Origin: Durusdinium trenchii
Taxonomy: Eukaryota; Sar; Dinophyceae; Suessiales; Symbiodiniaceae
DNA: 64,000 nucleotides
Assembly: GCA_963970005.1 (NCBI GenBank)
Contig: CAXAMN010015224.1
Coordinates: 1,031,553-1,095,552, forward strand
Reading direction: 5' to 3'
A model generated the notes under the pieces. It made no database searches and had not been told where the DNA came from. It saw only the letters and a program-made list of their open reading frames with translations. Position numbers and translations under genes: made by a program. Shown piece after piece: positions 11,020 to 21,900 of this stretch. How positions within the stretch are numbered: the first letter of the stretch is position 1; each line of letters starts with the position of its first letter.

Positions 11020-12441
11020 CTGAGCAGCATAGGTCAACATCTTCCGTGCTCAGAAACCTTGCAGCCACAAACCACAATTGTGTGTTTTCCACCACATGTT
11101 GCGCACGTTCATGTTAGCAGGCCCATATGGTTTACCCGAAGTAAAAAAGAATATGTATATGTATTATATATATATATATATCTGGACCCCGGATGGTTCC
11201 ATAGGCCACTGAAGCTTTGCGAGATCGACATGACGGGCTGTCGCAGCCAAAGAGCTTGAGGATGTTGCAGGGTGCCCAACCTCCTCAGTGCCACCTTAGA
11301 CTGGCAGAACAGATCACAACTCAGCTCTCCTAGTGAACGCTATGCACACTGCCACTCGTGCCCTGCCACGGTGCACTTCCGACAGCTTTAATCTCAGCGC
11401 TGGAAAGCAAATGGACACATTCAATACAGGATCCTGTCACAAGAAGTCGATGTTCAACATTCAGCATGCGGAAACCACAGCTCTGCTAACATCCTTTCAG
11501 CGTTTGATGTAGATGACGGCTTCTGTGTCCAAAACGTTCGAGAGGAGCTAAGAAGGACCTCCCTCAGCACCACTAAGTGGACCTCAAATTGACATGTCAA
11601 ACAGGGGGTCTTCTAGCTTTTGTTGAACCAAGGTTCCAGCGGAATGATCCGGGTCAAACGTTTCTGAGGAAATATCCTCTCTTCCAACACTCAACTCATG
11701 ACCTGTATACTCTCACGGGCCGCGAACCTTTGGAGCTCGGCCCGACTGATGTTCACTCCAACTGTTGGTTGAGATTTTCCACCCTGTGGATCCACAGCCT
11801 TCCAGTCGTCTGTCATCCAAGAGAGCGCTCTTTCGCTGATTGGACAACATGCAAACTCCCATCTGCACCTCCGCTTGGCACATGTTTTCCACATCTGCAC
11901 CTCATGATCTTCATCTGAAAGAAACCAGGTGTTGAATGCCTTTGACAGTTAGACCTTGTTTGGTCGAAACGTGTCAAACCGGATTCTGGAGGGTCAAAAG
12001 ATGGAATCCAGCCAAGATGGAAGCGTATGGAACCCAGAACGTACTTAAAAACAACGTTCAATCCAGAACTATTGTTAATCCATGGTCATCCATAGAATAA
12101 TCTATGGTCAACCCATTTGATCCATCTATGCTCATCCATTAATACCTTTCAAAAGGTGAAAATAACAAGTGCTCTGATTTCACACGTCCGACAACGGACG
12201 CAAACAAGAACTCTGCTCGGAAACATTTCCTGCGAGTTGTTCACTTCAATGGGGATTCCTTTGTATGTTGGGGTACTTCAGAGGAGGAAACATGAAGAAC
12301 GACCATTTCTTGTAGGCTATCCAAGAGTGCTTCCCATCCACGTGCCCTTGGAACGCACCCTGAAAGTGAGCGCCTGTACTTGAACATGTTCCAAACAACA
12401 ACCCATTTGTGGGTCCATGGGAGTCCATGGTCCTGTTTCAC

Positions 12442-12549
12442 CCAAGTCTGGCATCCCTGGGCGATGTGCAGCATCACAGAGCCCAGCTCTGCTGTTGGTT
12501 TCGTCTTTCCTCCTCGACTGCCCTGCCTGGAGCTGCTCGCATCCACTTC
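12442..12549 (-). CDS. Internal exon, 36 codons
   Basis: The acceptor AGCTTCAG opens a 36-codon phase-0 frame: EVDASSSRQGSRGGKTKPT, then AELGSVMLHIAQGCQTW, ending TGG|GTGAAA. Both splice sites fit. A basic Ser/Gly-rich linker is followed by a short helix. It lies 27 bp from a fold-back element (12576-12681), which would sit in the upstream intron. Confidence 0.6.
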
Positions 12550-12575
12550 CTGAAGCTTGGAGCTTAGACCACTCT

Positions 12576-12681
12576 TACCCAGACACGACCCGGACTGCCA
12601 TAGGACTGCCGCCCCATTGGGGTGGTGCCATGGGGGTCAATGGGGTGGCATATATGGCAGTCCCATGGAGTGTCTGGGTTA
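12576..12681. mobile_element. Fold-back element, family B
   Basis: The left end (TTACCCAGACACGACCCGGA) and the reverse complement of the right end (TAACCCAGACACTCCATGGG) form imperfect arms of about 27 bp. A second internal inverted repeat, CCCCATTGGGG versus CCCCATTGAC, lies inside. The right half matches the element at 53151-53273 (CCCAGACACTCCATG, TGCCATATATGCC, CATTGACCCCCA), so the two are copies of one family. No ORF. Confidence 0.75.
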
Positions 12682-13467
12682 GGTACTGGACTGATCATTC
12701 ATAACTTGCGAAGGTAACGGTACCCATCTCCCAAGGCACTTGGAAGGTCCATGATGGTCCAAAAAATTAATAAGCTGGGTGTCCCATTCGGCGCCGGTGA
12801 AAATGGTTTGTCTTTTGGGGTCTGCACAAGCACAAGCTCTGTCTGTAAACTAATTCGCCCTGTCTCAGAACACTAGCCTGTACGCAGGTGAGAGCTCTCC
12901 TGTAGACTGCAGCAAGCATGATTTGTTGGTTAGCGTGGTTTCAGTTCAAGTGGAGGTCCAAACAAAATTATCTATGGTGTTTTTTGTCGGCTTCTGTTGC
13001 ATCCTCATTGTGAGTCCCCTATCGTTTTCCAATGTCTTGGAACCTCATAAAGTTTAAAGGGTGTCGTTTTGTCGTTTACCAGGTTTTGGAGCATGCTCGC
13101 ATATATGTGAATAAAACACTCTTATGCAATCGTAATTATATAGTCACCGCAAAATTTGAAGACACTTCATATTATTGATTTATCCATGTATGTAAATATC
13201 TTTGTTTATGCAGAGCTGCGCACGTTTATTATGTTTATTGAACAATTTGCAACCATTGAACAAACCAGGCACCATTGTTTTTTCAAAGTTTTGGAGGCAA
13301 AGCAGAAACTAAAGCTGGCCACACCAGATATACATGTACCGGACTTGATGTCGCCATCGAAGCCTCCCTCGGCTTCAATGAGAGATGCTTGAGTGTCGCC
13401 AAGATTGGCGATTCGCTGGCCGAAGCAGAGTAGTCTCCAGCCACAAAACTACTTCCATCAAACTACA

Positions 13468-13517
13468 GTTTGAGAATAGATCGCACAAACCCCACGATCA
13501 TAAACGATCTATTTGAA
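13468..13517. repeat. Degenerate family C element
   Basis: GTTTGAGAATAGATCGCACA and the reverse complement of CGATCTATTTGAA make short arms. The inside shares AACCCC and the GATCGTTTA motif with the complete copy at 7278-7369. An old, shortened relative. Confidence 0.5.
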
Positions 13518-13605
13518 TTATAGAGGTCCAAGCAAAACCACCTCTTGGGGATGGTGGCCATCTCTGAAAACGACTGGTAGATTGCTTGGGCCGCATCTGC
13601 CGCAG

Positions 13606-14017
13606 CTCAACCTCGGCTCATTGGTGTTGAGCCCGTCGCCACCCTCAAAGCTGACCTAAGGCCCCTTTGGGTCTACATGCCCTCTGAGAAGGTATGTGGA
13701 TCCCTGGGGCCTTTTGAACTGAGGCCAGAGAGCCTGGGCACCGGAACAGCCAAAGGACGCCAGCGCAAGAGGAACAGCCTTCTCGCACCGAGATGCCAAA
13801 GATCTGGTATTGGTCTCAAGCCACAATTTTTTGCACAAAGGTGTTCGCCGCGAAGGTTTCGATGGCGGTTGAAGGCGGCTCTGCTTGAAAAAATGCGCTG
13901 GCAGCTTGGCCTCTCCAAGTTTCAATGCGCTTGGCACTTGATGCCCTCAAAGGTCTTGTTGTCGATGTTCATGCCATCGAACGCCGCGCAGCACCCACCG
14001 GAGCGGAGGCCTCTTGA
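13606..14017 (+). pseudogene. Plus-strand coding relic interrupted by a fold-back element
   Basis: Successive plus-strand segments look coding but change frame: PRLIGVEPVATLKADLR; then QPKDASARGTAFSHRDAKDL and VLVSSHNFLHKGVRREGFDG; then RLKAALLEKMRWQLGLSKF; then MRLALDALKGLVVDVHAIER to a TGA at 14015-14017. A family A palindrome (13660-13711) splits the first two. Frame changes without room for introns suggest decay. The minus strand is also partly open, so the orientation is probable rather than certain. Confidence 0.4.
13660..13711. mobile_element. Family A palindrome (short form)
   Basis: The 52-bp imperfect palindrome runs from GGCCCCTTTGGGTCTACATG to its counterpart, which reads GGCCCCAGGGATCCACATAC on the other strand. 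The centre is CCTCTGAGAAGG. This is the same GGATCC/ACATACC/TTCTCAG organisation as the longer copies at 16382, 20408 and 59656, with no spacer. Confidence 0.7.
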
Positions 14018-14092
14018 GGCAGCAGGCCAACTCCTATCAGACTGAGCTCTTGTGCGCGGATGAAAAAATTGGAAGACCGAGGCAACCAGCAA

Positions 14093-14515
14093 AACCCATG
14101 GAAGCAAGGAAGCGAAGGAAGGAAGGAAGCAAGCAAGCAAACAATGAAGGAAGGAAGCAAGGAAAGAAGCAAGCGAGCAAACGAATCTTCGAGAGTGAAG
14201 TGTGAAGAAAAGCGGACCAGGGTAGACTCGAACCACCAAATCCATGTGCTGGCTTGCCAAAGTGGCAAAGCAAGACGACGCCTCCTCCAGTGGGCAGTTG
14301 GTCCAATTGTTAATCGAAAGAACTTTTTTTTTCCGACCGAGAAACGCCCTTCGCTTCCCTTCGTTTCCTTGCTTCCCTTCCTTCCTGCTTCCTCCTGCTT
14401 CCACCTGCGCGCAGGAAGGAAGGCATGCAGGAGGCAGGGAAGCAAGCAAGGAAGCATGCGCAAGGGGGCAAGGAAGGAAGCAAGGAAGGAAGGAAGCAAC
14501 AAAAAGAAAGCAAGC
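14093..14515. repeat. GGAA/GCAA purine tracts with mirrored pyrimidine tract
   Basis: Purine-rich DNA (GAAGGAAGGAAGCAAGCAAG type) fills about 14097-14176 and 14413-14515. A pyrimidine counterpart lies at about 14345-14402. The inner part, around CCACCTGCGCGCAGGAAGG, forms a large imperfect hairpin. Long ORFs on both strands here are low-complexity by-products. The tRNA-like sequence lies between the tracts. Confidence 0.85.
14213..14304 (-). tRNA. tRNA-Ser(GCT)-like sequence, possibly a pseudogene
   Basis: Read on the minus strand, GGACCAA pairs with CTGGTCC (6 of 7) as an acceptor stem. The D-arm region is GCC-CACTGGAGGA-GGC. A canonical T arm is present (GGTGG-TTCGAGT-CTACC). The base after the stem is G, as in Ser tRNAs, and a TTTT run follows within 2 nt, as for Pol III termination. 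Aligned to a Ser tRNA the anticodon loop is TTGCTTT, giving GCT. However, the anticodon stem (TCGTC/GCCAC) pairs poorly and the variable region is unusually long. A degenerate gene or a tRNA-derived repeat is possible. Confidence 0.45.
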
Positions 14516-15382
14516 AAGGAACTCTGGCTTTGGTGAAGGATCAACGAACCAACAAACTCAAAAACAAAGTAACTTGGATAATATTGGATATGTTCAACAT
14601 CCGCTGTCTGCTCATCGTAAATTTATTGCCGACCCTCTAAGAATTCCTTCTGATATCTTCACCTCTCCAGGTGGTGAGGACGGAAGCCGCGGACCTGTTT
14701 TTTCTGGGTCGTCGCCGACAGCTCCATGTTTTGACACAAGGCCTATGTGGTGATCCAGACATGGCAAGGCGCTCAAGAACTCGTATCAATCATTTGAACT
14801 CAAACTTCATGCCCATGCGTACCAGTACTTTTAAGGGAAGAAGGTGCAGGACTTCTGTCATAAACAGGTGTGGGAGGTGTGCAAGGCCAAATCCAGACTT
14901 CCAACATCTTCTAACGACCTTTCTCCGCAAACAGAATTCACTGTTAAATCATATCATATCCACTTTTAGGTCCAAACAACATCGTTAATTAAGTTCGACT
15001 TCAGCTCTCTTTTAGACTCTACAAGTTTGGTTGATGAAAGATCTGCTGCACCCAGGTGGGTCTACTTCCCTGCCCCAACACCCCAGTTGACTCAGTTGAC
15101 CGTGAAAGAAACATGCGGAGCCCTTAGTCACCAAAATAATCCAAAATCCAATCCAAGCGTCGAATGGTTCTGGGAGTCCTCCTCGTCACCATCATCTCCT
15201 GTTCAGAACACGGTTTGGCATGTGCCGTGATAAACTCAAGGGTTTGTCAAGCTTCTCGAAGAGTTTTCTGACCCGGATTGATCAGCAAAACCATCTCAAG
15301 CAAAATCACAAGTATTGAAAGCATTCAAGAGTCTCACAGTGACCCAAGTCCAAAGTAATTCTTGGGTTTCTCAGAGACGATA

Positions 15383-15488
15383 CACTCTGACTCACTAACA
15401 TGGAAGTGGATGGCATGGTCCCTTACAAGACTCCTTTCCCTTTCTGAACAGGGGGTGAACTCCACTTCCATGTTAGTGAGTCAGAGTG
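15383..15488. mobile_element. Perfect 28-bp inverted repeat element
   Basis: The arm at 15383-15410 begins CACTCTGACTCACTAACATG, and 15461-15488 is its exact reverse complement (28 of 28), with a 50-bp spacer. Identity this complete suggests a recent insertion or arm homogenisation. No ORF. No target duplication is obvious. Not related by sequence to families A-C. Confidence 0.8.
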
Positions 15489-16242
15489 CATTTCGCCGAA
15501 CGGGTCAAGTTACGCAGAAAAAGCAGCCCGTGGGCAGTCGGACCTTGGTGCGGGGGTCGGACCGGTGTTTGCTTTGGGGGGCAGCAAGCCCAGGTCGACT
15601 CGTCGTAGGTGGCCGCCGTGAAACATGAACAAGGTTGTGATGTTCAAGTAGACAGAAACTGGGACGAACCAACACAAATTCATGCCAAATGACTCTAAAC
15701 CTGTCCACCCTTTGTCGTAGAACCACCTGTTGAAGATCAAGAAAAGTGCTTTGTATACAAAGGGTGTGCCATTTGTGTTGAAGCAAGTCGTTGGCTCGTT
15801 CTTTCTCCAAGACTGAAACATGGTTCGATTGAGTCTTTAAACATCAAACAGAAGACGTCTCCTGGATCCGAAGAACAACACCGCAACGAACCATCATCAG
15901 GTTCGTTCCATGGAGGCTTGGTTCACCCATGGTTTTCAGTGATGAAACAGAAAAAACCCTTGGGTCATAGCCATCTATGGCTCTTCAAATCTCGAAGAGC
16001 TGAGCTACTCCAAGGTCACCATGAGGCGAACTACGCCATGTCGCCATGACCCGAAGAAGTGATGGGTCCCCAATGGTGCCAAGATCACCAAACACACAGG
16101 TCGTGATATCCGACAGGTCGCGGTGCCCTTTTGGACATAAGGGTTGGTTTTTGATGCCTATCATAATAAGATATCTACCTAATATCTACCTATAATATAG
16201 GGTTGTACTTGAGGGTATCCCCTCTATTAACAAGTGAACCAA

Positions 16243-16344
16243 TTAGTAGAAGGCCATTGGTGGCCGCCCGGTGTGCGCAGCCGGCATCTCATCTCCTCGA
16301 TGGGAGGCTTCCCAGCTGGCCAGGGAGTGCAACGCATCGCTGGC
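16243..16344 (-). CDS. Candidate terminal exon
   Basis: After CTCGAG on the minus strand the frame reads ASDALHSLASWEASHRGDEM and PAAHTGRPPMAFY, then TAA at 16243-16245. Third positions are strongly G/C. The upstream acceptor context (TTTTCCGATTCCACGAC) is moderate. A family A element (16382-16500) starts 38 bp upstream of the exon, so the frame 5' of it is not host coding sequence. A GC donor before the stop is an alternative. Confidence 0.45.
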   Translation of the reverse strand, partial: ASDALHSLASWEASHRGDEMPAAHTGRPPMAFY

Positions 16345-16381
16345 CTCGAGACCGTCGTGGAATCGGAAAACAATGACGTGT

Positions 16382-16500
16382 CCCCTAAGGATCCAGTCGT
16401 ACCGAACCTCAGGTACGTTGAGGAAGGACACTGCTATGTAGGTGCCAGGGGGGTCCAGTCGTACCGAACCCGAGGTTTGGTACGATGGGATCCCTAGGGG
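16382..16500. mobile_element. Family A fold-back element
   Basis: The left arm CCCCTAAGGATCCAGTCGTA and the reverse complement of the right end, CCCCTAGGGATCCCATCGTA, enclose 119 bp. Both arms continue with a CCGAACCTCAGG-like stretch. An internal copy of TCCAGTCGTACCGAACC is present. The copy at 59656-59776 shares both arms and the internal GGTGCCAGGGGGGTCCAG sequence in the opposite orientation. Confidence 0.85.
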
Positions 16501-17200
16501 TCTGTCTTAAATTCCCATCGGGAGATCTCCCAGGCGTTCCGACCCCCTGGAAGTTTCGAAAAATGGACCAGTCATGACCAGTGTACCAAGCCAGGGCCAG
16601 GCGGTCTCCCGAAAAAAAGTACACAAATCTGAGTCCAGGTGACCTGCACACGATAAACGTTCTGGGAACAACTCAAACATTGCAAGAAGTGGGCGGGTAG
16701 ATCACCCAGAAAACCTGGAGGATAATCATTCAAGATCATTCAAGCATCTATATAACTCCACATCCGCGGCTCTTCCATTTTGGGACCCCACTTCCCTCCA
16801 ACCCACACGCCAATTGTTCCCCGACGGAAAAACACGACGATACTTTTTTGCGTTCCAGGTGACCGACCAAAGGGTCTTGGTCATCTGACTGCCCAGCACC
16901 GCGTAAAGAACCTGGTCTGACGCGTCAGCAAAACGTCGCCCCAAAAACCCGTGGCCGCGTGGCCGGGTCAGACAGAGATGGGAGGGAGATGGGTTGAGAC
17001 CTAATATCTGCGTCTTCAATAACCTGGGCAAGCACAAACTGGAAATGGGGAGAACAAGTGGTCTCATGTCTTTTTTCGACACATCTATTCGGTGGATCGT
17101 CTTTGTCCTCTTGGTGGATTTCGTTCGTTAAATCGACCATTCACCAGCTTTCAAGGACCAACCGTGAAGCCCTTTGGACCTGAAGAAGTCCCCACACTGC

Positions 17201-17221
17201 ACCTCAGGGTATGTGGATCCC
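17201..17221. repeat. Family A half-element
   Basis: ACCTCAGGGTATGTGGATCC matches one arm of family A. The expected partner arm upstream (around CCCTTTGGACC at 17170) is too degraded to call. Confidence 0.45.
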
Positions 17222-17656
17222 AAGTGAAAATTGCATCGGTGTTGGAAGGAACAACACATTGGAAGACCAGCCCTGTTGGCCTGTCCAACAGTATTCTATT
17301 GGAACACTTTAGCAACAAAAGCTCAATCCGCTAGACGGATCATTTATGGCATAGCCAACTATGCGGGTCACTGGATCTTGTTCCATCACAAGCCACCAAG
17401 AATCCAGACCGAGACCCTCAAGGATCTTGAGGCTTGAATTGACATCCGGATACAAAACCCCAAGTAAGGTAGAAAGGTTCACCTTGGGGGGGGGGCCCAT
17501 CTTCTTCATTCTGTTCATTGGGACCCTGCCTGTGACCCTACCAGTGGGACCGACTTCCACAGGTGCTTATCTACCTTTTCGTCTGTACTAGCCGCCAGCC
17601 GAATGCTCCATGTCTAGTCATATAGATTTGGTTCCAGGGTCCACGGCTAGTTCTGC

Positions 17657-17782
17657 CTGGCCGAAGGGGCCCGATCTTCGCCGCTGCCAAGGCGCCGTGT
17701 AGGACACGTCGGACACGCTGGGCAGCTCCCCGCGTCCCGCGTCCGGACTGCCGAGGCCCTCCTCCTCAAGGTCGCCTTGCCG
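17657..17782 (-). CDS. Internal exon, 42 codons
   Basis: GTTGAAACAG is followed by a 42-codon phase-0 frame reading RQGDLEEEGLGSPDAGRGEL and then PSVSDVSYTAPWQRRRSGPF, ending CAG|GCAGAA. A GC donor is accepted in dinoflagellates. Almost every third base is G or C. The composition is acidic then basic, likely a disordered linker. Next minus-strand candidates are 18574-18664 upstream and 16243-16344 downstream. Confidence 0.65.
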
Positions 17783-18020
17783 CTGTTTCAACCAAGTGAG
17801 CAGGCACAACAAGTCAGAACGCTTTACGACATTTCACGACTGAACACATATGATAAGACGGAGCGATAGACTAACGACTATAACAATTTTTAGAGGTTCG
17901 CTGTGTGTGGAGCTGCAAGACTTTGAAGATTCTTGACCTGCCCAAAGGATGGGGGATTTGGGGGGGCATGTCGCATGCCGCGTCGCTCACTGAGGGGCGG
18001 GGAACACAAAGCTCACTGAG

Positions 18021-18122
18021 GGCGGAGAACGGGGTCGTCGGGAACGTGGCGGCTGATCTTTTGCTAGAAGACTTCTTGACTTCCATGCAGAACATTGGCA
18101 ACATTGGCATCTCCGCCGACAG
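18021..18122 (+). CDS. Candidate exon, strand uncertain
   Basis: The plus frame after CACTGAG reads NGVVGNVAADLLLEDFLTSM and QNIGNIGISAD, ending at AG|GTCATC. The opposite strand is also open with good codon bias (KRSAATFPTTPFSALSELC), so either could be real. Neighbouring calls on both sides are minus strand, which weighs against this one. Confidence 0.35.
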
Positions 18123-18573
18123 GTCATCGCCGGCAAGCCAGGTCATGGAGAAAAGAGGTCATTGGGCGGCCGGGCGATAGAAAGGGAGAACGGCTTTCAA
18201 ATGGCTTTCCGTCTTGGAACTGCGAGTTCCCAAAAAGGTGTTGTGGGTAACTCGTTACCCAAGAGTGCCCTTTGTTGGAGTTACCGCACTGACTTCGTTC
18301 CTTCAGTGGTCATCCCAAACACAGAAATGGGTGAATCGGTGACCCAAGAAAGCTTCCGCAGATCGGAGAACCTTCCAAAACCACCCGAATGGCTTCAGTT
18401 CCAAATGTGCGAGTCAAATCCGAAAATATCACCAGAAAAACCCACCATTCAAGGGGCCAAGAAATAAACCAACCAGACTTCAGATATGATATCTTCAGAT
18501 CAATCCTCACGGTGTGTGAACAATTTCTGCCATACCTGAAACACTGAGTAGACACCCACTGCAAAACCGCTAC

Positions 18574-18664
18574 CTGTTTGTCCAGCTTCAAGCAGCTCTT
18601 CAAACTTCTCCAGGGCTTCATTGGCCTCACGAGAAGCTTCGAAAAGGGAAGCGCAGCAGCTCAT
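18574..18664 (-). CDS. Exon, possibly first, coiled-coil-like
   Basis: An ATG opens MSCCASLFEASREANEALEK then FEELLEAGQT, ending ACAG|GTAGCG. The heptad-like Leu/Ala pattern and Glu/Lys content suggest a coiled coil. An AG two codons in (ATGAG|C) could instead act as an acceptor, making this an internal exon. The strong donor and helix-like peptide make coding status likely. Confidence 0.6.
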
Positions 18665-19059
18665 GTTTCATGCTGGGAAACCAAAAACAACCATGTCCAG
18701 CATCTGCAGTGTCTGCATCTGTTCAGATGCAATATATAGATTAGGATTGCTGTGGGAGGTTGGTATCAACAGGCTAAGACACTTCCAAATTGAACCCCAG
18801 ATGTTGAGGAAGAGTAATGAAGATGTGTTTGTTTGTCGCACCGGTGGATCCTTGGGCGGGTCTATATTCACGTCTTCATCGTAGTCTGTGAGCGAGGAGC
18901 TCATTTGACCTAGAGCTACAACACTTTTCATCAACCTACTACGACATGTAGGCATTATACACAATCGCACAAAATCAAGCCTACATGTCGCATCTTGAGA
19001 TGAAACATATATATATATAATATATATGGTGGTTGATCAATATTCTTTCATCCTGGAAT

Positions 19060-19720
19060 GGCCATTCTTCGCGGAAAAAAAGATATCTTTCGCGGATCTT
19101 TCGCGGCCTCATCGCGAAGCATGGTCCTACAACCATGTCTAGCTAACAGCCGGAACATGTCATAGGGACAGACATCTTGCAGCATGACCAGTTGAATGTT
19201 TCCACAGCTACTCAGGGTCACTTGCAGCATCTGTGGCGCAACTCAACCCAATCCTCGTGCCAGCTACCAACACAGGGTGATGCAGCTTGGGGAATGTTGG
19301 GGGGCCTCAAGCTGGGGACCTGGACTTTAGCGGCACATTCGCGAAACTTTCGCAGATCTTTCGCGAAATTTCACTGGCGCATCTGCACAGCCCGTCAGAG
19401 CAGCTGTAGGTCGTTGCCTCACTGTCAGGGCTGCGCCTACTCAGGTTGCTTGTCTATGACAGTGGGGACAGGAATCGGAGAATCCTTTACGCACTGCCAG
19501 GGCTGGGCACGGAAATATTGAGGCTTCAATTCGTTAGTCTGTGACATATGGGGACACTTCCGCCCACCAGCTCTGCCGGAAGATTGCCTTCTATTTCTAT
19601 TCTTTGTCAGTCCCTTAGAAAGGAAAACGTATGAAAGCGATGACCTTCGATAAATAATCTTTCGCGGGAAAAAAAGATACACGCGAACCTCATCGCGAAT
19701 CTTTCGCGGATGGTTCTAAC
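19060..19720. repeat. TTCGCGG/CGCGAA repeat cluster
   Basis: The motifs TTTCGCGGATCTTTCGCGG and CCTCATCGCGAA recur near 19065-19115, 19335-19370 and 19655-19710. The first and last blocks share the order CGCGG(G)AAAAAAAGATA followed by CGCG and CCTCATCGCGAA. The DNA between them holds no convincing exon. The blocks may be ends of a larger degraded element. Confidence 0.6.
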
Positions 19721-20407
19721 AACATCTGAAAGGCTGTTTTATATAAAACTCCTTACACGGGGTTTTCGATCAACTCCCATATGCTATACGCACTGCTCAC
19801 ATGCCTGGGTAGATTCCTGGAGCTCTCACCGCAGGTAGATGAGCTTGTCCAACACTTTGCCTTTAATTTGAGGGAGAATTTGGCTGGATTCAGAGTACGT
19901 ATAGGCTGCACACGGAATGGCGTGCATGGTACCCTGAAAGGGTACCATATGTGGTTCTAGTGCCCCACAACATCCACTTATACCTGGAAAGTAGGAACTG
20001 ACCATCCATGCAGTCACCGTGTGGATCTCAGTCACCACTTTTCACCGTCCGTGTCAAGCGCTGTGGGGAAAACCGTTGACACCGGGAACCGCCCGACACT
20101 GGGAACCGCCTTCGCCACAGAGGGCTCCCCGGATCTTTGCGCAGGGACCCAGACCTGCTCCTCAGCGAGAGCGCTGCAAGTGTGTGAGACCTGTTCCTCA
20201 AAGATCCGTCGACATAGAGTGGCATGCAGCTTTTGCCGTCATGATTGACATAGATCTGGAGAGCTCCGTGATATTTCACGTGCGACTGCATGAGTACAAA
20301 TAGGGAAAGGAGACGAACGATGAAACTAACAGGTGAGCAAATCTGTCCCATCCGCTCGACCTGGGCGTACCTTCATTGGAGTCCAATTCAGCAATTCTTT
20401 CATATAT

Positions 20408-20507
20408 CCCTAGGGATCCACATACCTTCTCAAAAGGCACTTGGAGCCTTCAAGCCTGCATAAATAATATCGAATCATCTTCTCAGAAGATATGTGGATC
20501 CATAGGG
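20408..20507. mobile_element. Family A fold-back element
   Basis: The left arm CCCTAGGGATCCACATACCT and the reverse complement of the right arm, CCCTATGGATCCACATATCT, enclose 100 bp. Both arms continue into TCTCAAAAG/TCTGAGAAG. No ORF; the spacer is AT-rich. Confidence 0.85.
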
Positions 20508-20699
20508 TATGATGTCTTTGCAGTTGAAGACCCGATCCACACGAACAATCTGCGCGAAGAAATCTTTTGATCCACACGATAGGTGGAAGAGAACAACAAG
20601 GCAATAAACATAGGCAGTAGATAGGCATGTAGAGACCAAAAAGGACATGAAATTGACCAATGCAGCAGTGAAACGCTATCCGCAAATTCCGAAGATCTT

Positions 20700-21060
20700 G
20701 GGAAGGTCTCAAATATTATATAAATATAGCTGAAGCTAACATATATAATTTATATATAATATATTATAATATATATATATATGTTTGCAACCACTACCCT
20801 ACAACCACTGAAGGATTGGTCTGGGTGAGTCTACTTGACTCTTCGGTGAAGTCCATCGCCCAAGAGTCCACTTAGTCTCAGGATCCATCTCTTCATGTGT
20901 TTCGGAGACGGGCGTCCTAAAATGAGGTAGCAAATAGTCCCTGAGACCACTCTCTCACACACAGCATCCTACAATCTCACTGAAACCATGCATATGGTTC
21001 TATTACTATATAGTATATATTATATATATATATTGTATATTTATATCGTATTTATATTGT
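20700..21060. other. AT-rich DNA, no gene
   Basis: Dense (TA)n tracts at 20715-20780 and 21005-21060, with a TCTC-rich stretch between. Nothing coding seen. Confidence 0.6.
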
Positions 21061-21127
21061 ACAAATACTCACATCCAGATTCTTGATCATGTAAACCAAG
21101 TGTGTGACCTTTTCTTCGCACCGCAAG

Positions 21128-21204
21128 CGGGGTCGACGCCTGGCCGAGGCCGTTCTGGACACCGAGGTGCTTGGAGTCGCAGGGCCGCCGCCGTTCCTGG
21201 GCCG
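21128..21204 (+). CDS. Internal exon
   Basis: TTCTTCGCACCGCAAG precedes a frame reading RGRRLAEAVLDTEVLGVAGP and PPFLGR, ending GCCG|GTTTCA. Third positions are mostly G or C. It is the first of a run of plus-strand candidates (21901, 22589, 23890), which may belong to one gene, although the intermediate phases were not all reconciled. Confidence 0.5.
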
Positions 21205-21900
21205 GTTTCAATCTCATTCCCAGCAGTGGAGGATGGAGGATGGTTGTGATATGTTATGATGTTGAGTGTGTCTCAAAGATAGTGATCATGTGTTTTCTAT
21301 GGTTTTCTTTTCTAATAAGCCAAGTGATCAACATAGTGACATACCATATCATACCATACTATAAGCCAAGCTGTGCCGAGCAGGAATCACTATAGATAAC
21401 TGACAACCACTAACCTTGTGAAATCCTTCTGCCCAACTTCACCCCGTGGAGACCAAGAGGCTCAAGCGCTGGTCGCAGGCTGAGAGCAACATCCTTGGCC
21501 CATGACCGGACGTGCAGCACTCACCATGTGGCAAGAGTCTCATGAAGAACTGAGACTTCGAGGACAAACTCCCAGACTGAACTATCTTTGTCCACCAGGA
21601 GTTCCTTTTGGAGCCGGAACGCCTGGTGGCCCGGTGCATTTTATAAACCCAACCTTGGGAACTTTCACAGCCCACAGCATGTTGCCTTCCCCGACATGCA
21701 AGCAGGGTTCTCTGGCTTGACTTTCCTTCGCGGACGGACCATCGCACGTGTCCATCGACCTCGCATTGACCTTCAAATATTCATCACTTCTGTCCCTGGC
21801 GCACCATCTTCTCACATACTTGGCCCATTTTATCATTGGCATCCAATTTACCCTCATCCTCATCTCACCATCCTCCACCTCCCACCTCATAGCAAAGCAG

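Noticed and set aside
13969-14544. ORFs of 158-191 codons with Leu/Phe/Ser/Cys or Lys/Gly/Ser runs
   Set aside because: Products of the GGAA/TTCC tracts, with low complexity and mirrored on both strands.
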